DNA of 64,000 nucleotides, taken from positions 2,578,987 to 2,642,986 of the forward strand of contig NZ_JAKJSC010000001.1 in assembly GCF_029029525.1 (NCBI RefSeq). The letters run 5' to 3'. A program made the translations under genes and the position numbers. Source of the stretch: Labilibaculum sp. DW002 (GTDB taxonomy: Bacteria; Bacteroidota; Bacteroidia; Bacteroidales; Marinifilaceae). The notes beneath the pieces are model-generated. The model saw nothing but the letters and a program-made list of their open reading frames with translations. It had not been told where the DNA came from and searched no databases. How positions within the stretch are numbered: position 1 is the stretch's first letter; every line of letters begins with the position of its first letter. This document shows, one piece after another, positions 35,205-44,116 of this stretch.

Positions 35205-35407
35205 TCTTTTGTTTTTTTGGGTTTAAACATCCCTCCAATTAAAACTCCGAACAACACCCCGTAAGGAACCATTGTATACCAATTGGCCTGTATTACGCAA
35301 GTTCCACTTACACATCCAACATATTTCCAATAAAGAAATCCTCCTAAAAGGCCTACTAGACCACCAATTAATTCAAATTTCCTATTTGATATGAATTGCT
35401 TTACCAT
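35201..35407 (-). CDS. Small membrane protein (DUF6132-like)
   Basis: The product has 68 residues with two hydrophobic helices (about 12-31 and 44-60) and a conserved-looking CVSGTC motif between them, followed by a basic tail. I recognise the S-G-T-C-x-I pattern of the DUF6132 family of small Bacteroidota membrane proteins, from memory. Function is unknown. The two cysteines might bind metal or form a disulfide. The stop codon overlaps the palindrome shared with prfB. Confidence 0.7.
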   Translation of the reverse strand: MVKQFISNRKFELIGGLVGLLGGFLYWKYVGCVSGTCVIQANWYTMVPYGVLFGVLIGGMFKPKKTKE

Positions 35408-35564
35408 ACTGTAGTTATATATCTATTTATATAATTCAAACTTAGTAAAGAATAATGAATAATTTTGTCTTACGACTGACAATTCTTTCCTAAATTAATT
35501 TTTCAAGCTTTTTTTTTAATTTACAAAACACAAATTCAATTCTCCTCGATAAAGCTGAAAGACG

Positions 35565-35572
35565 TATATTTG
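35565..35572 (+). promoter_or_regulatory. -7 element of the arsC-like gene
   Basis: TATATTTG fits TAnnTTTG and lies 31 nt before the start codon. No clear -33 TTG is seen at the usual distance. Confidence 0.55.
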
Positions 35573-35603
35573 TATCACTTTAAACTATAAACCAGAATTA
35601 AAC

Positions 35604-35945
35604 ATGTTAAAAATATATCACAATCCTCGTTGTTCTAAAAGTAGAGCTGGATTAAAATACCTACAAGACAAAGGCTTAGAGCCTGAAATCCGTTTGTACC
35701 TGAAAGAAGAATATACAGAAGCAGAACTTGCCGACGTATTGATGAGAATGGCAAAGAAACCTGTTGAAATCATTCGAACTCATGAAAAAATCTACAAAAC
35801 AGACTTTAAGGGTAAAAATTTTAACGACGATGAATGGATTAAAATTCTAATCGAATTCCCAAATCTAATTCAAAGACCAATTGTGGTTAATGATCACAGA
35901 GCAATATTTGCTGTTCCTGCTGAAACAATGGAAGAAATTCTCTAA
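35604..35945 (+). CDS. ArsC/Spx-family reductase (arsenate reductase-like)
   Basis: The product has 113 residues with a thioredoxin-like ArsC fold. The catalytic-type cysteine is Cys10 in YHNPRCSKSRAG. Matching features are the KEEYTEAEL region, the cis-proline-type RPIVVNDHRAIFAVP motif and normal family length. True glutaredoxin-coupled arsenate reductases have this Cys plus three Arg residues. Related YffB/Spx-like proteins have other roles, so the substrate is not certain. There are no ars-operon genes (efflux pump, ArsR) nearby. Confidence 0.82.
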   Translation: MLKIYHNPRCSKSRAGLKYLQDKGLEPEIRLYLKEEYTEAELADVLMRMAKKPVEIIRTHEKIYKTDFKGKNFNDDEWIKILIEFPNLIQRPIVVNDHRAIFAVPAETMEEIL

Positions 35946-36025
35946 GAAATACTCTCTATCAACCAATTATCACAATCATATTTGATTTTCTATGTTTATG
36001 GATTTACTCATTGTAATATAATGAC

Positions 36026-37081
36026 ATGAATAAATTTGGAAAAATATATCTCGTATTATTAATCTTACTTTTCGCAGCTTGTGATCCTTTTGCAACTAAA
36101 ATAGGAGACGAAGTATCGCTATATGAAAGTATCGAACAGAAAGAATTTGCTTTTCCTGACACATTAAAAGTAATGACATGGAACATTAAATTTGGAGGGG
36201 GTCGAATCGATTTCTTCTTCGATTGCCACGGAGAAAGGGTGATTATGGAAGAATCTGAAGTTTTGGAAAACATGTCAGCTGTGGCTGAAAAAATCCGTGA
36301 AGTAAATCCTGACATTTTAATGATACAGGAGGCAGATGTAAATGCAAAACGAAGTGCCTTTGTAGATCAAGTTCAATATTTGCTTGACAATACTGATTTT
36401 AATTTTGCAGCCTACGCTTCGCAATGGAAAGCCAAACACATTCCTAGCGATGGAATCGGTAAAATGGATTCGGGAAATGCTATTTTATCGAAATGGAAGT
36501 TTACCGATGCAAAACGCATAACACTTCCTTTAATTAAATCGCAAAATTTTATCGTTCGTTACTTTTATCTAAAAAGGAATATCTTGGGAATTAAGCTAGA
36601 GCATGAAGGTAAGACCTTACACCTGCTTACAACTCACGCATCTGCTTATGCAAAAGATGATACAAAGAAAAAACAACTGGATATTATTAAGTCACATATC
36701 GATTCTCTAAAACAAAATGGTGAACGATTCATATTTGGTGGAGACTTTAATTCCCTTCCGCCTTACAGCAAACAAACTAGCCAATTTGATGATTCGGCTT
36801 GTACCGATGGAGATTTTGAAGCAGATAATTATGCAGAAGAAACCGATTGGATGATCCCATTTTATGAAGATTATAATCCGGCGATATTATTAGAGGATTA
36901 TAAAAATGACAATTCGAAGCACTTTACGCATACAACAGACAAAAATGGGTACTGGAATCGCAAGTTAGATTTCCTTTTTACCAATGGAGCATTTATTCCA
37001 AACAGTGGCACAACACTCCAACAGTGGATGCAAGTGTCTGACCATGCTCCGATTATAGTAGAATTTAACACAAAACAATAG
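36026..37081 (+). CDS. Lipoprotein of the endonuclease/exonuclease/phosphatase family
   Basis: The product has 351 residues, with a lipoprotein signal ending LLFAAC (Cys19). The EEP catalytic fold follows: MTWNIKFGGG (about 50), IQEADVNAKRS with the metal-binding Glu (about 108), the GGDFNSLPP motif and the terminal SDHAPIIVEF Asp-His pair. It is a Mg2+-dependent phosphodiesterase, phosphatase or nuclease on the outer or inner membrane surface. The substrate is unknown and could be a phospholipid head group, nucleic acid or phosphorylated sugar. A different EEP protein is encoded at 13272-14345. Confidence 0.88.
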   Translation: MNKFGKIYLVLLILLFAACDPFATKIGDEVSLYESIEQKEFAFPDTLKVMTWNIKFGGGRIDFFFDCHGERVIMEESEVLENMSAVAEKIREVNPDILMIQEADVNAKRSAFVDQVQYLLDNTDFNFAAYASQWKAKHIPSDGIGKMDSGNAILSKWKFTDAKRITLPLIKSQNFIVRYFYLKRNILGIKLEHEGKTLHLLTTHASAYAKDDTKKKQLDIIKSHIDSLKQNGERFIFGGDFNSLPPYSKQTSQFDDSACTDGDFEADNYAEETDWMIPFYEDYNPAILLEDYKNDNSKHFTHTTDKNGYWNRKLDFLFTNGAFIPNSGTTLQQWMQVSDHAPIIVEFNTKQ

Positions 37082-37196
37082 AGTTTTTCATGTTCTAAAA
37101 GTATGATTAAGAACATTTTTTAAACTTTCCCTAAGTGATAAAAAGGCCTTATTTTTAGGCTCTAATTTTAAAACAGTTACATTAACAGTTACAGTT

Positions 37197-39059
37197 ATGG
37201 CAGATAATAAACTTTTTAGTGACTTTGCTCCTCAATCAACTCAAGAGTGGATTGACAAAATCACTAAAGATCTTAAAGGGGCTGACTACGATAGAAAGTT
37301 AGTTTGGAGAACGAATGAAGGATTCAATGTACAGCCTTTCTACAGACTGGAGAACATGGATGACAAAGCCTTCATGAATACTTATCCTGGAGATTTTCCA
37401 TATGTTCGTGGAAACAAGAAGGATAACAATGATTGGTTAGTTCGCCAGGATATTATTGTTGAAGATGTAAAAGCAGCTAACGAAAAAGCGTTGGACATCT
37501 TAAACAAAGGTATCGATTCAGTAGGATTCGTTCTTAACTGGAAATCTATCAGCAAAGAAGAATTAGCTACTTTATTAGAAGGTATCTATATGGATTGTGT
37601 TGAGATTAACTTCGAAAAGACACATTCTTCTGTTGAGCTTCTTCAAAACCTACAAGCATTAGCTACTGAAAAAGGTATTGCTTTAGACAAGGTTCAAGGT
37701 GGTGTTGCTATCGATGTTATTAAAGGGTTCAGTACAGTAGGTAACTATTGTGGAACTGAAGAGAGCGCTTTCGCATATGTGAAAGAAGCTGTTGAAGCTG
37801 CTAAGGCTCTTCCTAACTACAAAGTTATTGCAGTTACAGGTAGTGTATTCAACAACTCCGGATCTTCAATTGTTGAAGAATTAGGTTTCTCTTTAGCATC
37901 GGGTGCTGAGTATTTAGGAAAAATGATCGAAGCTGGTCTTTCAGTGGACGAAGTTGCTCCTAAAATGCGTTTCAACTTTGCAACAAGCTCTAAGTATTTC
38001 ATGGAGATTGCTAAGTTAAGAGCTGGTCGTATGCTATGGGCAAACATCGTTAAAGCATTTGGTGCTTCAAACGAAACTGTTTGTAAAATGTTTGTACATG
38101 GTGAAACTTCAGAGTGGAACAAGTCTGTTTATGATCCTTATGTGAACATGTTGCGTACTCAAACTGAATCTATGTCTGCTGTTTTAGGTGGTTTGGATTC
38201 ATTCACAGTGAAACCTTTCGATTCTGTTTATGCTGAATCTTCAGTATTCTCCGAAAGAATTGCTCGTAACCAACAATTATTATTAAAAGAAGAATCGCAC
38301 TTGGGTAAGATTGCTGACCCTGCTGCTGGTTCATACTATATTGAGTCATTAACTGAATCAATCGCTGATGAGGCTTGGAAATTATTCTTAGCTGTTGAAG
38401 ACAAAGGTGGATACCTTGCTGCTTTCAAAGCTGGATTCATTCAGGAAACAATTAAGGCTACTGCTCAGAAGAGAGATTTAGCTATTGCGACTCGTAAAGA
38501 AAACTTCTTAGGAACAAATCAATTCCCTAACTTCGGTGAGGTTCTTGAAACCATTCCAGAAGCAACTCTTTCTCCAGAAGATAAAACTGCTGACAACGCA
38601 GTTTGCGAAACATTGAAGCCATACCGTGGTGCTCAGGCTTTCGAAACTCTTCGTAACAAAACTGATATTTACGCTAAGGAAAATGGTCGTCCTAAGGTGA
38701 TGATGTTCCCTATCGGAAACTTGAATATGCGTAAGGCTCGTGCACAGTTTGCATGTAACTTCTTCGCTTGTGCTGGATTCGATGTTGAAGACCACAATGG
38801 TTTTACTTCGGTTGAAGAAGGTGTGAAATTCGTAACAGAGAAGAACGCTAAGATTGTTGTTATTTGTTCATCAGATGATGAGTACGCAACTATCGCTCCT
38901 GAGCTTTTCGAAGCACTTAAAGGAAGCGCAACTCTTGTTGTAGCAGGTGCTCCTGCATGTGCTGACGAGTTAAAAGCTAAAGGTATCGAGAACTTCGTTA
39001 ACGTGAAATCTAACGTTCTTGAAACTTTAAAAGCTTACCAAGCTAATCTTGGAATTTAA
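37197..39059 (+). CDS. mutA: Methylmalonyl-CoA mutase, small (beta) subunit
   Basis: MutA pairs with MutB in the adenosylcobalamin-dependent interconversion of succinyl-CoA and methylmalonyl-CoA. The product has 620 residues. It has the TIM-barrel mutase fold (TQEWIDKITKDLKGADYDRKLVWRT start, the RMLWANIVKAFGA segment). The C-terminal flavodoxin-like domain lacks the D-x-H-x-x-G cobalamin motif, as expected for this subunit. It stands directly upstream of mutB, with a 28-nt palindrome between them, and the two are expected to be co-transcribed. Confidence 0.95.
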   Translation: MADNKLFSDFAPQSTQEWIDKITKDLKGADYDRKLVWRTNEGFNVQPFYRLENMDDKAFMNTYPGDFPYVRGNKKDNNDWLVRQDIIVEDVKAANEKALDILNKGIDSVGFVLNWKSISKEELATLLEGIYMDCVEINFEKTHSSVELLQNLQALATEKGIALDKVQGGVAIDVIKGFSTVGNYCGTEESAFAYVKEAVEAAKALPNYKVIAVTGSVFNNSGSSIVEELGFSLASGAEYLGKMIEAGLSVDEVAPKMRFNFATSSKYFMEIAKLRAGRMLWANIVKAFGASNETVCKMFVHGETSEWNKSVYDPYVNMLRTQTESMSAVLGGLDSFTVKPFDSVYAESSVFSERIARNQQLLLKEESHLGKIADPAAGSYYIESLTESIADEAWKLFLAVEDKGGYLAAFKAGFIQETIKATAQKRDLAIATRKENFLGTNQFPNFGEVLETIPEATLSPEDKTADNAVCETLKPYRGAQAFETLRNKTDIYAKENGRPKVMMFPIGNLNMRKARAQFACNFFACAGFDVEDHNGFTSVEEGVKFVTEKNAKIVVICSSDDEYATIAPELFEALKGSATLVVAGAPACADELKAKGIENFVNVKSNVLETLKAYQANLGI

Positions 39060-39076
39060 TTAGAGATGTTGCACGG

Positions 39077-39104
39077 TAAAGACGTAGCATGCTACGTCTC
39101 TACA
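39077..39104. repeat. 28-nt REP-like palindrome between mutA and mutB
   Basis: Arms GTAAAGACGTAGCA (39077-39090) and TGCTACGTCTCTAC (39091-39104) are complementary except at one position, with no loop. The element has the same length and the same right arm (ACGTCTCTAC) as the one at 35177-35204. A partial extra unit, TAGAGATGTTGCAC, precedes it at 39061-39074. It sits in the 62-nt gap inside the mutAB operon and could form a hairpin in the mRNA. Confidence 0.78.
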
Positions 39105-39121
39105 GGATAAAAACAGAAAAA

Positions 39122-41278
39122 ATGAAACCAAATTTTAAAGATATAAATATCAAGTCATCTCAAAGAGCTGCTGCTACTTCTCAGGAATGGGAAAAGGAAA
39201 ACGGCATTGAAAAATCTTGGATGACACCAGAGCAAATTCCGGTTAAAACAGCTTTTAACAAGGAAGATTTAGAAGGTATGGAGCACTTGAACTATGTTTC
39301 AGGTTTACCACCATTCCTACGTGGACCTTATTCAGCTATGTATCCTTTGCGTCCTTGGACAGTTCGTCAGTACGCAGGTTTCTCTACTGCTGAAGAATCA
39401 AATGCATTCTACCGTCGTAACCTTGCTGCTGGTCAGAAAGGTCTTTCTGTAGCATTTGACTTGGCTACACACCGTGGTTATGATTCAGATCACGCTCGTG
39501 TAGTTGGTGATGTTGGTAAAGCAGGTGTTGCTATTGACTCTATTCTTGATATGGAGATCCTTTTCGATCAAATTCCATTGAATAAGATGTCTGTTTCTAT
39601 GACTATGAATGGTGCTGTACTTCCAGTATTGGCTTTCTATATTGTTGCAGGTTTGGAGCAAGGAGCTAAGTTGGAAGAACTTTCAGGAACCATCCAAAAT
39701 GATATCCTTAAGGAATTCATGGTGCGTAATACTTACATTTACCCACCAGAGTTTTCAATGAAAATTATTGCTGACATCTTCGAATTTACTTCTCAGAAGA
39801 TGCCTAAGTTTAACTCTATTTCTATCTCAGGTTACCACATGCAAGAAGCAGGTGCAACCGCAGATATCGAGTTAGCTTACACTCTTGCTGATGGTCTTGA
39901 GTACTTGAAGAAAGGTGTTGCTGCAGGTATGGACGTTGATGCTTTTGCTCCTCGTTTGTCTTTCTTCTGGGCGATTGGAATGAATCACTTTATGGAGATT
40001 GCTAAGATGCGTGCTGGTCGTTTACTTTGGTCTAAGATTGTAAAACAATTCAATCCTAAGAACCCTAAGTCAATGGCATTGCGTACTCACTCACAGACTT
40101 CAGGTTGGTCATTAACTGAGCAGGATCCTTTCAACAACGTTGGACGTACTTGTATCGAGGCTATGGCTGCTGCATTGGGTCACACTCAGTCGTTGCATAC
40201 AAATGCATTGGATGAGGCGATTGCATTGCCAACTGACTTCTCTGCACGTATTGCTCGTAATACTCAAATTTATATTCAAGATGAGACTACAATCTGTAAG
40301 GCTGTAGATCCTTGGGCTGGTTCATACTACGTTGAGTCATTGACTCAGGAGTTGGTAGACAAAGCTTGGGCTCATATCGAAGAGGTTGAGAAATTAGGTG
40401 GTATGTCTAAAGCAATTGAGTCTGGTATTCCAAAACTTCGTATCGAAGAAGCGGCTGCTCGTACTCAAGCTAAGATTGACGCTAATACTCAAACTATTGT
40501 AGGAACTAACAAGTACCGTCTGGAGAAAGAAGATCCATTGGATATTCTTGAAGTAGATAATACTGCTGTACGTACTGCTCAAATCGAAAGATTGAATAAG
40601 CTTCGTGCTAACCGTGATGAGGCTGCTGTTAAAGCTGCTCTTAAAGCGATTACTGCATGTGCAAATGGTGGCGAAGGTAACCTATTGGATCTTGCTGTTA
40701 AGGCTGCACAATTACGTGCTTCGTTAGGTGAGATTTCAGATGCATGTGAAGAAGTATGTGGAAGATATAAAGCTGTAATTAGAACTGTATCAGGCGTGTA
40801 TTCATCAGAATCAAAACAAGATGCTGACTTCGCTAAAGCGAAAGAGTTAGCTGATAAATTTGCAGAATTGTCAGGACGTCGTCCTCGTATCATGGTTGCA
40901 AAAATGGGTCAGGACGGTCACGACCGTGGTGGTAAAGTTGTTGCTACTGGTTTTGCTGATATAGGATTTGACGTTGATATGGGACCACTGTTCCAAACTC
41001 CGGAAGAGTCTGCTAAGCAAGCTGTAGAGAATGATGTACACATCGTTGGTGTTTCTTCATTGGCTGCTGGTCACAAGACTTTGGTTCCTGCTATTATCGA
41101 GGAATTGAAGAAATTGGGTCGTGAAGATATCATGGTTACTGCAGGTGGTGTTATTCCAGCTCAGGATTACGATTTCTTATACGAAGCTGGTGTTGTTGGT
41201 GTATTTGGTCCTGGTACCAAAGTATCAAAATGTGCTATCCAGATGCTTGACATCCTAATTGAGCAATACAAAGACTAG
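39122..41278 (+). CDS. mutB: Methylmalonyl-CoA mutase, large (alpha) subunit
   Basis: This is the catalytic subunit. The product has 718 residues from the ATG at 39122; an ATG at 39089 is in frame but falls inside the palindrome and adds an atypical leader. It has the mutase TIM barrel ([32 protein letters not shown]). The C-terminal cobalamin domain has the base-on motif DGHDRGG at about residue 598-604, and [14 protein letters not shown] follows. With MutA and the CoA-transferase at 47956-49269 it supports the succinate-to-propionate route or its reverse. A methylmalonyl-CoA epimerase or decarboxylase is not in the window. A strong terminator follows. Confidence 0.96.
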   Translation: MKPNFKDINIKSSQRAAATSQEWEKENGIEKSWMTPEQIPVKTAFNKEDLEGMEHLNYVSGLPPFLRGPYSAMYPLRPWTVRQYAGFSTAEESNAFYRRNLAAGQKGLSVAFDLATHRGYDSDHARVVGDVGKAGVAIDSILDMEILFDQIPLNKMSVSMTMNGAVLPVLAFYIVAGLEQGAKLEELSGTIQNDILKEFMVRNTYIYPPEFSMKIIADIFEFTSQKMPKFNSISISGYHMQEAGATADIELAYTLADGLEYLKKGVAAGMDVDAFAPRLSFFWAIGMNHFMEIAKMRAGRLLWSKIVKQFNPKNPKSMALRTHSQTSGWSLTEQDPFNNVGRTCIEAMAAALGHTQSLHTNALDEAIALPTDFSARIARNTQIYIQDETTICKAVDPWAGSYYVESLTQELVDKAWAHIEEVEKLGGMSKAIESGIPKLRIEEAAARTQAKIDANTQTIVGTNKYRLEKEDPLDILEVDNTAVRTAQIERLNKLRANRDEAAVKAALKAITACANGGEGNLLDLAVKAAQLRASLGEISDACEEVCGRYKAVIRTVSGVYSSESKQDADFAKAKELADKFAELSGRRPRIMVAKMGQDGHDRGGKVVATGFADIGFDVDMGPLFQTPEESAKQAVENDVHIVGVSSLAAGHKTLVPAIIEELKKLGREDIMVTAGGVIPAQDYDFLYEAGVVGVFGPGTKVSKCAIQMLDILIEQYKD

Positions 41279-41299
41279 TTCTTTTATTACACTATATTT

Positions 41300-41326
41300 A
41301 AAGACAGGAACAATGTTCCTGTCTTT
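41300..41326 (+). terminator. Intrinsic terminator of mutAB
   Basis: Arms AAAGACAGGAAC and GTTCCTGTCTTT (41300-41311 and 41315-41326) with a 3-nt loop are followed by a T run. It lies 21 nt after the mutB stop. Confidence 0.86.
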
Positions 41327-41366
41327 TTTTTGTGCTATATTTCTACCTCAATTAAATATGAGTGCA

Positions 41367-41876
41367 ATGAAAAAACTAAGCTTACTAATTTTACTTTCTA
41401 TACTTACGATTAGCCTTCAAGCGCAAAATAAAACGATAGAAGATTCTCGAATAGAAAAACAAATTCTTTACGGACAAGTTAACCTTGAAGCTTTCCAAAT
41501 GGACCTCTGTAAAGATTGGTATGCTCCGGAATATAAATCCTACCAAATAAAAGAAGAAAAACTAAAACAACTAACGGATCAAAAACTATCAAACATTTCT
41601 ATTAATTTAATTTTTGGATCCTGGTGCCACGATAGCCACCGAGAAGTTCCTAGATTCATAAAAATTTTAGAAGAAATAAACTTCCCCTTTCCTCAACTTA
41701 AAATGCATGCTCTTGACACTTATAAAAAATCACCTAGTTATGATGCAAAAGCAAACCAAGTTGAGTTTGTTCCAATAATGATTATTTATAGAGGTAAAAC
41801 AGAAATCGGGAGAATAATTGAAAGTCCAGAATTAACACTTGAGGAAGATCTTTTCAATATTATCTCTAAAAATTAG
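41367..41876 (+). CDS. Secreted thioredoxin-fold protein with a single active-site Cys
   Basis: The product has 169 residues from the ATG at 41367 (signal peptide ending SLQAQ); an ATG three codons upstream (41358) is also possible. The domain is thioredoxin-like: IFGSWCHDSHREVPRFIKIL at the active-site position, with W-C-H-D-S in place of W-C-x-x-C, and the cis-Pro-type FVPIMIIYRGK later. The second, resolving cysteine is missing, so a normal dithiol exchange is unlikely. It may act as a monothiol protein or have lost redox activity. It is probably periplasmic and sits between mutB and a DUF4190-like gene. Confidence 0.8.
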   Translation: MKKLSLLILLSILTISLQAQNKTIEDSRIEKQILYGQVNLEAFQMDLCKDWYAPEYKSYQIKEEKLKQLTDQKLSNISINLIFGSWCHDSHREVPRFIKILEEINFPFPQLKMHALDTYKKSPSYDAKANQVEFVPIMIIYRGKTEIGRIIESPELTLEEDLFNIISKN

Positions 41877-41909
41877 TACCTTTACCCTATTGGATCAATC
41901 TACTTAATC

Positions 41910-42368
41910 ATGGAACAAGAGAGAACAAATGCTGGACAAACACTTGGTATTATTGGATTAATACTTGGTATTTTAACTTTTATGTTGGGATTTATTCCTT
42001 GTGTAGGTGTTATTGCAATCATCCCTGGTGTTATTGCAATTGTATTAAGCAGTATTGGCCTAGCTCAAGCGAATAAAAGTAATGGTGCACGCGGAATTAA
42101 TATTGGTGCATTAATCGTATCAGTAATTGGTGTTTTAGCTGCCTCTTTGTGGTTGGTTTTTGTAGTTGGAATTGCAAGTTTAAACGAAGATGAAATTGAA
42201 GATTTTGTAGAAGATGTTATCGAAGAAGTAATTGAAGAATCTGTTCACAACCCAGACTTACAAGATGCATTGCACGAACTAGAAGAACAATTAGACGAAG
42301 TTTGTGTTGACTCAATTCACATCAAAACCGATAGCATTAATATTGAAATCAAAATAGAGAATGACTAG
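41910..42368 (+). CDS. DUF4190-like small membrane protein
   Basis: The product has 152 residues. It has a hydrophobic N-terminal half with about three helices (TLGIIGLILGILTFMLGF, IAIIPGVIAIVLSSIGLAQA, GALIVSVIGVLAASLWLVF), a typical DUF4190 architecture. A very acidic C-terminal helical tail follows (ESLxEDEIEDFVEDVIEEVIEE style). It is a membrane protein of unknown function. The last 8 nt of the gene overlap the start of the next gene, so they are translationally coupled. Confidence 0.78.
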   Translation: MEQERTNAGQTLGIIGLILGILTFMLGFIPCVGVIAIIPGVIAIVLSSIGLAQANKSNGARGINIGALIVSVIGVLAASLWLVFVVGIASLNEDEIEDFVEDVIEEVIEESVHNPDLQDALHELEEQLDEVCVDSIHIKTDSINIEIKIEND

Positions 42369-42804
42369 TTCTCATATTTCTGCAGAACACAATTATAAAA
42401 TTGTTAACTATATTCTAGCAGGAATAATCCTATGTATTTTTCTTTATTCTGCTCTTTTTTCCCCTGAAGGAGGTAAGCATCCAGTTCCCTCTTTTTTTAC
42501 ACAATTAACAGGTTACGAAAGTCCATCAACCGGACTTTCCAGAAGCTTTTCGGCTATCGTTAGAGGCGATTTTGATCTTGCAAATAACTTTAACCCAAAT
42601 GGATTGCAAATTTTTCTTTTTTTTGTGATTCAGTTTTGCTTTAGAATAAGTTCAAGCTTTTTTATAAAGATTCCAAACAGCTATCTAAAACCTTATATTA
42701 CTGCAGATATCCTTATCTCAATTTTCGGCTTTTACCTAGCCTTCAGACCATTAATTTCGTTTACCATTAAACTTTTTAAAGAATCTCTCGTAGAATACAT
42801 GTAA
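42361..42804 (+). CDS. Divergent DUF2752-like membrane protein
   Basis: The product has 147 residues. It has three hydrophobic segments and, between the first and second, TGYESPSTGLSRSFSAIVRGDFDLANNFNPNG. This is the DUF2752 core pattern, except that the usual C-P-x-C-G-L-T-R cysteines are replaced (S-P-S-T-G-L-S-R). Its function is unknown in the family. It overlaps the preceding gene by 8 nt, and the pair is therefore likely a functional unit. Confidence 0.7.
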   Translation: MTSSHISAEHNYKIVNYILAGIILCIFLYSALFSPEGGKHPVPSFFTQLTGYESPSTGLSRSFSAIVRGDFDLANNFNPNGLQIFLFFVIQFCFRISSSFFIKIPNSYLKPYITADILISIFGFYLAFRPLISFTIKLFKESLVEYM

Positions 42805-42834
42805 GTTAAATATTCTTAAACTAAATCTTACATT

Positions 42835-43170
42835 ATGTCAGTACTACTTGTGATTTTTTGCATTGCACTGCTGACCAGTTTAATGGTTCTACATGTGTTT
42901 AATGAGCTCAATTTATCTAAAAGGATAAACAAGGCAGGATATTTTGTGCAAGAATTATTGGATCAAAAAGGGATTAATCATCTCGATGTGGAAAAGAAAT
43001 TTGAAATATCAACTTTCCCAACCCAGCTTAGAGTAATTGAATATTATTTGCATTCTCTTGATTCTAACTACAATGATTTTGGCAGAAAAAAGACTGTTAC
43101 CGAAAGAATTGATTCCATAGAAAACACTCTGATAAATTATGGATACCAGAGTGATCTAAGTCTTATTTAA
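42835..43170 (+). CDS. Hypothetical single-pass membrane protein
   Basis: The product has 111 residues. The N-terminus is one hydrophobic helix (about 2-24), followed by a polar, mostly alpha-helical soluble part with no motif I recognise. It lies 30 nt after the DUF2752-like gene, so it is probably the last gene of that small transcript. Its 3' end overlaps the convergent metallo-hydrolase gene by 8 nt. Confidence 0.68.
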   Translation: MSVLLVIFCIALLTSLMVLHVFNELNLSKRINKAGYFVQELLDQKGINHLDVEKKFEISTFPTQLRVIEYYLHSLDSNYNDFGRKKTVTERIDSIENTLINYGYQSDLSLI

Positions 43171-44005
43171 GCTCGTCTAAGGCAAAACATTTATCTACCT
43201 TAACGCCACGTTCTGTTTGTTTTAAACTACAACATTCAGTGGTAATATCATGTTGAAAAAACAAGGTGTAATTATTTTCTACAGCCTCTTTTAAAAAGAT
43301 CTGCTTTTCACTCAGTGATACAGTTGGATTTAAATCGTAACTAGCCAACCATTTTACAGGAACATTAGCCGCTGTTGGAATAAAATCACCAGCAAAAACC
43401 AAAGTACGATCTTCATTCTTAATTAATGATATCATTAAACCCGGCGTGTGACCATTTACAAATCGCACCTCAAAATTTGGAAACAACTCTCCCTCCTCTT
43501 CTACAATTTGCAGCTTCCCAGCTTCTTTTATGGGCATTACGTTCTCCTTAAAATAAGCGTCAGCTTCTCGGATATTAGGATTTAAGTAATTTTCCCACTG
43601 TGCTCTACTTACCCAATGTGTAGCATTTGGAAATACCAATTCGTAACCATCCCTATTTTCATTATGCTTTACAGCGCCACCACAATGGTCAAAATGCAAG
43701 TGCGTCAACACAACATCGGTAATATCTGTAGGAGAATAGCCTACGTTTGCTAAAGAAGAAATAAGTCTAGCATCACCATTCAAATGTTGATGTTCAAAAA
43801 AGGCTGCATCTTGCTTATCACCAGTACCATTATCAATTAATATTTTACGCTCACCATCTACCACAAGCATACTTCTCATGGCGCAATTGCATAAATTATC
43901 ATCATCACTTGGATATTTTCGGCTCCAATAAAGTTTAGGTACAACGCTAAACATAGCTCCTCCATCACACTTAAAATTACCCGTTTCGATATTATATATT
44001 TTCAT
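43163..44005 (-). CDS. Metallo-beta-lactamase-fold hydrolase
   Basis: The product has 280 residues and shows the MBL zinc signature THLHFDHCGG (H-x-H-x-D-H), then the further metal ligands G-H-T-P-G and F-A-G-D-F. The arrangement with an N-terminal long loop is like the N-acyl-homoserine-lactone lactonase and related MBL-fold hydrolases that I recall in Bacteroidota, but the substrate cannot be deduced. No lipoprotein or signal sequence is evident. It stands alone on the minus strand and overlaps the previous gene at its 3' end. Confidence 0.85.
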   Translation of the reverse strand: MKIYNIETGNFKCDGGAMFSVVPKLYWSRKYPSDDDNLCNCAMRSMLVVDGERKILIDNGTGDKQDAAFFEHQHLNGDARLISSLANVGYSPTDITDVVLTHLHFDHCGGAVKHNENRDGYELVFPNATHWVSRAQWENYLNPNIREADAYFKENVMPIKEAGKLQIVEEEGELFPNFEVRFVNGHTPGLMISLIKNEDRTLVFAGDFIPTAANVPVKWLASYDLNPTVSLSEKQIFLKEAVENNYTLFFQHDITTECCSLKQTERGVKVDKCFALDELK

Positions 44006-44116
44006 TATTTTAACTTAAATATGTTATCTTTAAAATTATTTTTTCCTGTAAATTCAGAGTTTACAGAGGCGACTTCTCAACGCAAGTCAAAAATACGATT
44101 TTAAAAACGAAATTCC

